From the NCBI GenBank assembly GCA_002501485.1, contig DLTS01000012.1:1-7249 (forward strand): a stretch of DNA of 7,249 bases. Reading direction: 5' to 3'. This DNA comes from Acidimicrobiaceae bacterium UBA7830. Its GTDB lineage: Bacteria; Actinomycetota; Acidimicrobiia; Acidimicrobiales; Ilumatobacteraceae. This document shows, in pieces, positions 1-4,596 of the stretch. The notes beneath the pieces were generated by a model, which did no database searches, was not told the origin of the DNA, and saw only the letters and a list, made by a program, of their open reading frames with translations. Each line of letters opens with the position of its first letter. Within the stretch, counting starts at the first letter, position 1. The position numbers were made by a program, and so were the translations under genes.

Positions 1-271
1 CATCCTCTGGACACGGAACAGGCAACTTGAACCCACCGGCTTGCTGTTCCCAACACATGTCGACGAATGGATCGATCATCCCATCACCATCGAGGCCGTC
101 AGCATCTGGTGGACATGGAACAGGGTTCGGTAGCCCATTGGCGTCTACATCGAGGCAGACACTCTCAATCTCTGCCATCAAGGGACTTGAAGCAGATGCT
201 GAACTAGCGCCGAGACCGAGCGCAACAAGCCCGGCGACTGCAATTGCGGTGACAATACGGAATTTCTTCAT
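1..271 (-). CDS. Secreted Cys/Asp-rich small protein, N-terminal part (runs off left edge)
   Basis: The minus-strand frame opens with ATG at 271 and stays open to the window edge, giving 90 codons with the C-terminus missing. A strong Shine-Dalgarno (GAAGGAGAA, complement of 77-85 counted from 200, i.e. 277-285) lies about 7 nt upstream and fixes the start. Residues 1-27 form a Sec signal peptide: MKKFR, a hydrophobic Val/Ala/Leu/Gly core, then an ASSASA-type cleavage region. The mature part is acidic and patterned. A unit of Cys, then Gly-x-x-x-P-V-P-C-P-x-D, appears twice, separated by an Asp-rich loop DADGLDGDGMID that resembles calcium-binding loops of thrombospondin type-3 or EF-hand-like repeats. 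The family is not recognised. Calcium binding is an inference from the Asp spacing. It lies 293 bp downstream of the esterase on the same strand, probably with its own promoter. Confidence 0.8.
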   Translation of the reverse strand, partial: MKKFRIVTAIAVAGLVALGLGASSASASSPLMAEIESVCLDVDANGLPNPVPCPPDADGLDGDGMIDPFVDMCWEQQAGGFKLPVPCPED

Positions 272-346
272 AACAATTCTCCTTCATCAGGGTGAAGCGT
301 TAGTGCCTCACGGCTGTCCAGAGGATTGGAAAGAACTGATCTCACA

Positions 347-371
347 CTTTTCAGTAAAAGTTTTGAAACTT
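347..371. promoter_or_regulatory. Overlapping palindromes, possible operator upstream of the minus-strand exported gene
   Basis: Two inverted repeats abut here. CTTTT-cagt-AAAAG (347-360) is a 5-4-5 repeat, and AAGTTT-TG-AAACTT (358-371) is a perfect 6-2-6 repeat. They lie 76-100 bp upstream of the ATG at 271, where a promoter or operator would be expected. A TTTACA hexamer on the minus strand (373-378) could be a -35 element, but no convincing -10 was found at standard spacing. A regulator-binding role is an inference from symmetry and position. Confidence 0.3.
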
Positions 372-461
372 CTGTAAACCCAACAACCACCACGCAAACG
401 AGTTCGCTGCAATTTCCCCCAACTGGAATGTGCGCAACCGAGTTGATTAGCCGCTAGTCAA

Positions 462-489
462 CAGAGGTTTGGAGTGAAGCTAAGAGGAA
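462..489. repeat. Direct repeat copy 1, tRNA-Ala 3'-end-like
   Basis: This 28-bp stretch matches 4121-4148 in the same orientation with 3 mismatches: cagaggttYggag followed by tgRagctaagRggaa. The second half corresponds to the complement of a tRNA-Ala 3' end (acceptor strand plus the start of the T-stem). Here the match to a tRNA decays after about 15 nt, so this copy is not a tRNA gene. It could be a degraded attachment-site copy or part of a dispersed repeat. Confidence 0.55.
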
Positions 490-520
490 GAGAACCAACC
501 AGAGGGGACGCTGACAGGGC

Positions 521-535
521 TGCAAGCATCTTGCA
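521..535 (-). terminator. Triloop hairpin downstream of the esterase, weak terminator candidate
   Basis: TGCAAG-CAT-CTTGCA is a perfect 6-bp stem with a 3-nt loop, about 30 nt past the esterase stop. No U-tract follows on the minus strand, so factor-independent termination is uncertain. It could equally be a DNA palindrome with another role. Confidence 0.3.
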
Positions 536-564
536 TTTGACATGTCTGGTACCCCAGCAGAGAT

Positions 565-1548
565 CTATGCAGTTGGAGTTCGGTAGTTGGAAAGAAAGTT
601 CCAAATGAAATCGGTCATCGATTGCCCATCTACCTCAAAGTCGAACCACACGTGTTCACCACCCTCTACAACAAACAGTTGAATTTGTGTACCCGAGGTG
701 GATTCATACACCGTTCGTTCAACCCCGGCGAAAGTTCCAACGACTCCCTCTGAAACTCCATTCTGGAGCGCCCACCAAGAGGCCGCGTCACGCACGGATC
801 GCGTATAACCCTCGATACCAGACATCGGTCGCTCTCTATCCCAAGTCCCATTAACAATGATTCCGGGCGTCTCGTGGGTTATCTGACAAGGATGATCATT
901 TTCGACCGGGAAAAGTCCGGACATCACGACAAAACCTGCGATATCGCTGTTGAGGTGGCAGGCAACCTGGTAAGCCATAGCGGCACCATTTGAATACCCG
1001 GATAGGTAGATCTTCGAGGCATCAATTGCAGGATTTAGTTTCAAAGTCTCGATTATTGAGACGATGAACCCAAAATCATCGACCTCCGCGACTTTATTCC
1101 CCTCTCTCGAACGCAAGGTATTCCATACTGATCCCGTGCCCTCGTTCGCCTGCGGGTAGACGAGTACAACTCCCTCACGATCAGATAACCGGGCCAAATT
1201 TGAAGTGAGAAATTGGTCTACGGCGCTGCCTCCTCCACCATGAAAATCGATTATCACAGGGGCTAAACCTGAGATGTCTTCGGGAAATTGCACAAGGAAC
1301 TCTCGTTCGGCATCTCCAACAATGATCGAGCGTGACTCCAAAGCGGGTGATGTCGCAGATGTTGTTACCTCAACCTCAAGAGTTGTCTCTGGAACTTTGG
1401 CTTCCGTGAACTGCTCGCTTATCTCTAATTGGGTTTCGATAGTCGACGGGGCCGACTCTTCTTCCCGATCCGAAGAGCAAGCCGTTAAGAGTGCCAAACC
1501 GAAACCAATGACGACCAAGATGTTCCACTTCCGAACCTGGAGGAGCAT
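565..1548 (-). CDS. Lipoprotein alpha/beta-hydrolase esterase, LpqC / PHB-depolymerase-like
   Basis: 327 aa. It probably hydrolyses ester bonds outside the membrane; this family (LpqC, feruloyl esterase/PHB depolymerase type) acts on polyester, feruloyl or acetyl ester substrates. Residues 1-24 are a lipoprotein signal with lipobox LTAC (Cys24). A disordered acidic/Ser/Thr linker follows (about 25-70). The hydrolase domain has an oxyanion-hole motif HGGGG (103-107), the family VDD-F-GF segment (156-161), nucleophile elbow GYSNG with Ser186, a likely acid Asp237 in NGTWD, and catalytic His299 in GGEHVW. Cys197 and Cys221 could form a disulfide, as expected for an exported protein. The start is ATG; there is no clear Shine-Dalgarno, but no in-frame alternative gives a better signal peptide. 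It is divergent from the SDR gene. The triad is complete, so it should be active; the true substrate cannot be read from the sequence. Confidence 0.88.
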   Translation of the reverse strand: MLLQVRKWNILVVIGFGLALLTACSSDREEESAPSTIETQLEISEQFTEAKVPETTLEVEVTTSATSPALESRSIIVGDAEREFLVQFPEDISGLAPVIIDFHGGGGSAVDQFLTSNLARLSDREGVVLVYPQANEGTGSVWNTLRSREGNKVAEVDDFGFIVSIIETLKLNPAIDASKIYLSGYSNGAAMAYQVACHLNSDIAGFVVMSGLFPVENDHPCQITHETPGIIVNGTWDRERPMSGIEGYTRSVRDAASWWALQNGVSEGVVGTFAGVERTVYESTSGTQIQLFVVEGGEHVWFDFEVDGQSMTDFIWNFLSNYRTPTA

Positions 1549-1799
1549 ATTTTCAGCGTACCAATTGCCTCTTTTCCGGCTGAAGCTACTTTGTTCCTGT
1601 GTCTCTTTGCTCTGGGAACTCAGCCGAGATCTGCTCAGTCAGCCCCACCAACGGCACAACGCGACTAGATAGCCAATCTCATTTGCGGGCCTGCTGACAC
1701 TGATGGGGTAACAACACTCGGACAATTGCCCCCGTTGTACCCGTAAACCTTGCATCCAATGTGGGACTTCTGGACAGGAGGCGGGGTTGCTTCGCAGAG

Positions 1800-1841
1800 G
1801 CTACTGGAGCAGCGAGTTTTGATACCTGCTGCTTCGGTGGC
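1800..1841 (+). promoter_or_regulatory. Long hairpin in the probable 5' leader of the SDR gene
   Basis: Bases 1800-1813 pair with 1828-1841 in an uninterrupted 14-bp stem enclosing a 14-nt loop. Three pairs are G-U wobbles when read as plus-strand RNA (1802/1839, 1805/1836, 1807/1834) and would be A-C mismatches on the minus strand. The structure is therefore best explained as plus-strand RNA. It ends about 95 nt before the SDR start codon. No known riboswitch class is recognised, and no U-tract follows. It could be a leader regulatory element, an mRNA-stabilising stem, or a small RNA. Confidence 0.4.
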
Positions 1842-1924
1842 GGTGCGACGGCTTAACGGTGCCTGTGGCGACTTAGGTGTCTACGGGACGATATTTTTGC
1901 TATGGCTAAGTGCCCGTTCAATGT

Positions 1925-1931
1925 AAGGAAG
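1925..1931 (+). promoter_or_regulatory. Ribosome binding site that sets the SDR start
   Basis: AAGGAAG ends 5 nt before the ATG at 1937. This chooses that ATG over an in-frame ATG at 1910, which would add nine residues upstream of the conserved SDR N-terminus and has no Shine-Dalgarno. Confidence 0.75.
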
Positions 1932-1936
1932 TTGTT

Positions 1937-2737
1937 ATGAATCGTTTTGAGAATCGAGTAGCCCTTGTGACTGGTGGAGCTTCAGGAATCGGCGCTGCTT
2001 CTGTGCGCCGTTTAGTTGCTGAGGGAGCTCAGGTGATGATCGCTGATTTGGATGGTGAAGGCGCCGAGCGGCTAGCCGGTGAAATGGGAGCAATGACTGA
2101 CACTTTCCAAGTTGATGTCGCTGATTCGTCAGCTGTGGATGAGATGGTCAGAGCAACCGTTCAACGTTTCGGTCGTCTGGATGTTCTTTTCAATAATGCG
2201 GGGATTGTTTCCACGGGCACCGTAGACAGTTTGAGCGATGAACATTGGAAGCGAATCATGGATGTCGATTTGAGTTCTGTGATGTACGGCTGTCGCGCTG
2301 TAATTCCTGTGATGAGAGCTCAGGGTGGTGGAGCTATCGTGAATACTGCTTCGATTTCAGGATTGTTTGGCGATTGGGGAATTCCTGCTTACAACGCTGC
2401 GAAAGGGGCTGTGGTGAATTTGACTAGAGCAATGGCCGCTGACCATGCACGGGACAATATTCGTGTGAATGCGGTATGCCCGGGAGGAGTTGAAACTCCA
2501 TTAGTCGCTGACGTTGTCGCGAGCCGACGAGCCCAAATTGAATATAAACGTCTCGTTCCCCAAGGTCGTATGGGCAAGCCTGAAGAAATTGCTGCCGCAG
2601 TGGCATTTTTAGCCAGCGATGATGCGAGCTATGTAACTGGCCACAACCTGGTTGTAGACGGCGGGGTGACTGTAACGACAGGTCAACCTAATTTCACAGC
2701 GATCGCAGAACGCTGGTGGGACCCACTGAAAAATTAA
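1937..2737 (+). CDS. Short-chain dehydrogenase/reductase (classical SDR)
   Basis: 266 aa, cytoplasmic, NAD(P)(H)-dependent oxidoreductase of the classical SDR family, at typical length. Motifs in order: cofactor loop TGGASGIG (12-19); acidic residue after beta-2 (Asp37 in IADLD), which favours NAD(H) over NADP(H); adenine-site Asp60; NNAG (86-89); catalytic Ser139, Tyr152 and Lys156 in S-x12-Y-x3-K; and PGGVETP (182-188). The fourth tetrad position, usually Asn, appears to be Asp111 (MDVDLSS). The C-terminus ends WWDPLKN. The ORF also contains an upstream ATG at 1910, but the Shine-Dalgarno supports 1937. It stands alone, divergent from the esterase and with more than 400 bp to the next gene, so no pathway partner indicates the substrate. 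Its codons end in T more often than those of the large minus-strand gene, hinting at a different history. Confidence 0.93.
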   Translation: MNRFENRVALVTGGASGIGAASVRRLVAEGAQVMIADLDGEGAERLAGEMGAMTDTFQVDVADSSAVDEMVRATVQRFGRLDVLFNNAGIVSTGTVDSLSDEHWKRIMDVDLSSVMYGCRAVIPVMRAQGGGAIVNTASISGLFGDWGIPAYNAAKGAVVNLTRAMAADHARDNIRVNAVCPGGVETPLVADVVASRRAQIEYKRLVPQGRMGKPEEIAAAVAFLASDDASYVTGHNLVVDGGVTVTTGQPNFTAIAERWWDPLKN

Positions 2738-2818
2738 AACGCTCAGTGCTTAGTCTCCTGGCCGGAACACATTAGAGGTTCTCACCCTGGTGCTTTGAAG
2801 CCCCGCTTGGCACAAGGT

Positions 2819-2872
2819 GCGCACCCCTGCACCCCCACATCAGTCGAGGGTCTGATCGTCAGCAGGGGTCGC
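2819..2872 (+). ncRNA. Structured RNA candidate, hairpin I
   Basis: GCG-c-ACCCCTGC (2819-2830) pairs with GCAGGGGTCGC (2862-2872), giving 11 pairs with one bulged C (2822). Inside it, ATCAG (2839-2843) pairs with CTGAT (2852-2856) around an 8-nt loop. The pairs are all Watson-Crick, so strand is not decided by this stem alone. It starts about 80 nt after the SDR stop and lacks a U-tract. It could be the SDR terminator or 3'UTR, or part of a separate RNA with hairpin II. Confidence 0.35.
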
Positions 2873-2896
2873 CGGTGAACTTGCCTTAGCTGCAAG

Positions 2897-2949
2897 AGCA
2901 CAATTAGTAGTTGACGCCGATGGCAGACGCCGTCGGTTTCAGTTGTGCT
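2897..2949 (+). ncRNA. Structured RNA candidate, hairpin II
   Basis: An outer 9-bp stem (2897-2905 with 2941-2949) encloses an inner 8-bp stem (2917-2924 with 2929-2936) capped by the tetraloop AGAC. One pair in each stem (2904/2942 and 2921/2932) is a U-G wobble on the plus strand and would be an A-C mismatch on the minus strand, so plus-strand RNA is favoured. It lies 24 nt after hairpin I and about 210 nt before the surface-protein gene. No known RNA family is recognised. It could be an intergenic RNA or an element of the downstream leader. Confidence 0.4.
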
Positions 2950-3160
2950 GTAGGTAAATGTGGATAGAGACTGTGGGCGCCTAATCCATCTCACAAATGT
3001 CACAAAACATGAGGATTGTCACAGCTCTACGGACACAAATTGACCTTTTCGCCGCCTCATCTGTCATTACTGCCCGTTTTTCCTTGCCATTCAATTACCG
3101 CTGTCTTCAGACTGTCTTCCAACACCGCACAGGAAGTGCAAAACACGGGAGACAGAACTA

Positions 3161-4024
3161 ATGAAGAGAACCAAATTCCAGGCAAAGCGAGCACCACTGA
3201 ACAAACTTTCTCTCTTGGCGTCCTCAATCGCCATGGCCCTTGTGGCCTTTTTGGGCTTTGCCCCAGCGGCCCAAGCTGACTGGTTAAGCCCGCATGACTT
3301 CGAGTATTTCTACACCGCCGCATGCGGCGAAGAAAGTGGCGTTGTCGAGTACATGTTCACCGACATCACTAACAACACTCCTGCAGCCATCGAGGTCCTT
3401 ATCACCATGGATGGCGAAACTGTCGTATCCCAGCTCCTCAACCCGGGTGACAGTATGCCTGACGTCATCCGCGCGTGGCCCTTTGGTGGGTTCTTGGAGA
3501 TGTTCGCTGTCGACCCAACTGGTGTCGAAGAGGCTCAAAATCACATCTACGGCACCTACTCAAATTTCCACTCCTGTGTTGACCCGGTTATCACTTTCGA
3601 GGAGCACGGTGGCGATGAGGTGACTGACCCGCAGTGTGTCGATGGCGAGCAGTTTGAAATCCCTGTCGCACCCACCCGTGACGGGTACACCTTCACCGGT
3701 TGGAACTCCGCTGCTGACGGAACAGGTACTGCTTATGAGGTTGGCTCTCTACATGACTGCCTCGGTCTCATAACCATCCATGCAACATGGGCAGAGGACT
3801 CGGTCATCAGCCCGATCGACCCCGTTGACCCAATCGGTCCTGTTGACCCCGTTGACCCTGTTGACCCCGTTAACCCAGTTGATCCGGCAGCAGAAGAATT
3901 CCCCGAGTTTGTTCTCCCCGCAACAGGCTCAGAGTCATCCATCTTGATCCTCTCAGCGCTCGCTCTCAGCCTCGCTGGACTATCACTCATGGCGATCACC
4001 CGCTTCAGCCGCAGGTCCACCTGA
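3161..4024 (+). CDS. LPATG cell-wall-anchored surface protein with InlB-type repeat
   Basis: 287 aa, predicted to be exported and covalently anchored by a sortase. Domains: signal peptide 1-39, with a basic N-region, a hydrophobic core and AQA cleavage before Asp40; an unrecognised domain 40-140 with Cys55 and Cys139; one InlB B-repeat-like (Listeria-Bacteroides, Flg_new) unit 142-210 with the hallmark P-T-R-x-GYTFTGW core and terminal A-T-W, plus Cys159 and Cys200; a proline-rich DPV spacer 218-242; and a sorting signal with LPATG 252-256, a hydrophobic stretch of about 22 residues and a basic tail RFSRRST. The start ATG follows GGGAG at 3147-3151 (9-nt spacing). The even Cys pairs suggest disulfides. 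InlB-type repeats act as spacers or ligand-binding modules in surface proteins; the partner here is unknown. No sortase gene is in the window. A hairpin follows at 4063-4089. Confidence 0.88.
   Translation: MKRTKFQAKRAPLNKLSLLASSIAMALVAFLGFAPAAQADWLSPHDFEYFYTAACGEESGVVEYMFTDITNNTPAAIEVLITMDGETVVSQLLNPGDSMPDVIRAWPFGGFLEMFAVDPTGVEEAQNHIYGTYSNFHSCVDPVITFEEHGGDEVTDPQCVDGEQFEIPVAPTRDGYTFTGWNSAADGTGTAYEVGSLHDCLGLITIHATWAEDSVISPIDPVDPIGPVDPVDPVDPVNPVDPAAEEFPEFVLPATGSESSILILSALALSLAGLSLMAITRFSRRST
3812..3886 (+). repeat. In-frame DPV tandem repeat (9-bp units)
   Basis: Units of roughly CCCGTTGAC/CCTGTTGAC encode Asp-Pro-Val with Ile, Gly and Asn variants (residues 218-242 of the surface protein). 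Proline-rich spacers of this kind hold a domain away from the cell wall. The near-identical units are prone to slippage, so the length may vary between strains. Confidence 0.85.
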
Positions 4025-4029
4025 TCAAG

Positions 4030-4043
4030 TTAGCCATAGCAAA
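4030..4043. repeat. 14-bp inverted partner of 1896-1909
   Basis: TTAGCCATAGCAAA here is the exact reverse complement of 1896-1909. The two copies sit just upstream of the SDR gene and just downstream of the surface-protein gene, bracketing those two genes. A chance match of this length somewhere in a window this size is not very unlikely, so significance is low. Confidence 0.3.
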
Positions 4044-4062
4044 CGCGCAACCAGAACAAGCA

Positions 4063-4089
4063 GGTTTCCGTTGCAACACAACGGAAACC
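4063..4089 (+). terminator. Hairpin terminator candidate after the surface-protein gene
   Basis: GGTTTCCGTTG pairs perfectly with CAACGGAAACC in an 11-bp stem around a 5-nt loop, 38 nt after the stop codon. There is no U-tract on the plus strand. It fits a U-less actinobacterial-type terminator or a 3'-stabilising stem. Confidence 0.65.
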
Positions 4090-4120
4090 CACGGTTACAC
4101 GAGAAGAGCCCCTGCTGCCG

Positions 4121-4148
4121 CAGAGGTTCGGAGTGGAGCTAAGGGGAA
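4121..4148. repeat. Direct repeat copy 2, overlapping the tRNA-Ala remnant
   Basis: 25 of 28 positions match 462-489. The repeat covers 13 bp beyond the tRNA 3' end plus the first 15 bp of the tRNA (minus strand), so homology crosses the tRNA boundary. The two copies are 3.66 kb apart and enclose the esterase, SDR and surface-protein genes. Confidence 0.55.
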
Positions 4149-4180
4149 TTGAACGCCTGACCTCTTCCATGTCATGGATG
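4134..4180 (-). pseudogene. tRNA-Ala 3'-half remnant (positions 27-73)
   Basis: Read on the minus strand, 47 nt fit exact tRNA geometry from position 27 to 73: 5-nt anticodon stem, 7-nt loop ATGACAT, stem, 5-nt variable loop AGGTC, T-stem, T-loop TTCAATT, acceptor 3' strand TAGCTCC and discriminator A. The acceptor sequence, including U70, is typical of tRNA-Ala. Decay signs are a C-C mismatch in the T-stem (52/62), an A-A mismatch in the anticodon stem (28/42), and anticodon GAC where Ala would need GGC. The 5' half (acceptor strand and D-arm) is not present in register; only a TAGAGCG D-arm-like word lies about 17 nt further on. No CCA is encoded. A non-functional fragment, as left by integration or by partial deletion. 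Confidence 0.65.
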
Positions 4181-4285
4181 ATCCATAGGTAAGCCACGCT
4201 CTAGAAGCCGTTGTATTCGTCAACTTTCCGACTAGTCATGTCTGCCATTGCCTACTAGATAGTCCCCCACCAAAGGAGTGGAACG

Positions 4286-4453
4286 ATGACGGACGAACAG
4301 TCTGAGAACTTGTCAGTATCGGAGCAACAACTTCAGCAGACGAAGCGAGTCATTTACAAGGTTCGAACTCTGAAAAGAGTCCTGCTCGTCTGGCCGACCA
4401 TCGCAATAATCGCCTTTGCTGTTCTGGCGATCGTGAAACTGTATGCCAAGTAG
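4286..4453 (+). CDS. Small single-pass membrane protein (55 aa)
   Basis: Not recognised as a known family. The ATG follows a strong Shine-Dalgarno AAAGGAG (4272-4278) with a 7-nt spacer, which strongly supports translation. Residues 1-18 are polar, acidic and Gln-rich (MTDEQSEN... EQQLQQ). Residues 20-31 are basic (KR..YK..TLKR). Residues 32-50 are a hydrophobic helix (VLLVWPTIAI onward), and the tail KLYAK is short. The positive residues just before the helix predict a cytoplasmic N-terminus. It is convergent with the metallopeptidase gene (143-bp gap) and lies just beyond the tRNA remnant. No partner is obvious; small proteins of this form often modulate membrane complexes, but that is only a general possibility. 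Confidence 0.72.
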   Translation: MTDEQSENLSVSEQQLQQTKRVIYKVRTLKRVLLVWPTIAIIAFAVLAIVKLYAK

Positions 4454-4596
4454 ACGCGACAGAGGTACGGGCTCCATCCATCGGGAGGAAAACGACGGTC
4501 AGTTCCGAAACTTACGGGAACGCAGTAAACGCCAGATGGCGACTAGCACGCTTCTCCTCAAACGCCCGACTTAGGAGAGTCGAGTAGTTCGCTCAT

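Larger units (their letters stand above)
1549..1936. other. Divergent intergenic region between the esterase and SDR genes
   Basis: These 388 bp must hold the promoters for both divergent genes, but I see no pair of clear -35/-10 hexamers. Its main content is the hairpin at 1800-1841 and a 14-bp word (1896-1909) whose reverse complement recurs at 4030-4043. A minus-strand frame is open between stops at 1881-1883 and 1665-1667, but it has no usable start codon near its beginning. No protein gene is supported. Confidence 0.6.
2738..3160. other. Gene-free region between the SDR and surface-protein genes
   Basis: These 423 bp contain no supported protein gene. A minus-strand frame at 2782-3003 overlaps the hairpins and has no protein-like features. 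The left half holds two strong stem-loops (2819-2872 and 2897-2949). The right half is AT-richer and has three CACAAA words (2992, 3001, 3034) and a TTGACC hexamer (3040-3045) that could serve as a -35 for the surface-protein gene, though no good -10 follows. Confidence 0.6.

Noticed and set aside
3..325. 11-bp inverted match between 3-13 and 315-325.
   Set aside because: Matches of this length are expected several times by chance in a window this size.
27..377. 116-codon plus-strand frame at the left end.
   Set aside because: It is antisense to a gene with a clear signal peptide and Shine-Dalgarno; no ribosome binding site of its own.
1668..1880. Minus-strand frame of 71 open codons in the esterase-SDR gap, with a Cys/Gly/Tyr-rich middle.
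   Set aside because: No ATG, GTG or TTG near its beginning; the only start codons lie close to the stop. It also overlaps the plus-strand hairpin. At best a degraded fragment.
2782..3003. 73-codon minus-strand open frame in the SDR-surface-protein gap.
   Set aside because: Composition is not protein-like, there is no domain, and both RNA hairpins lie inside it.
4567..4582. CGACT-taggag-AGTCG stem after the metallopeptidase stop.
   Set aside because: Only 5 bp with no U-tract; too weak to call a terminator.
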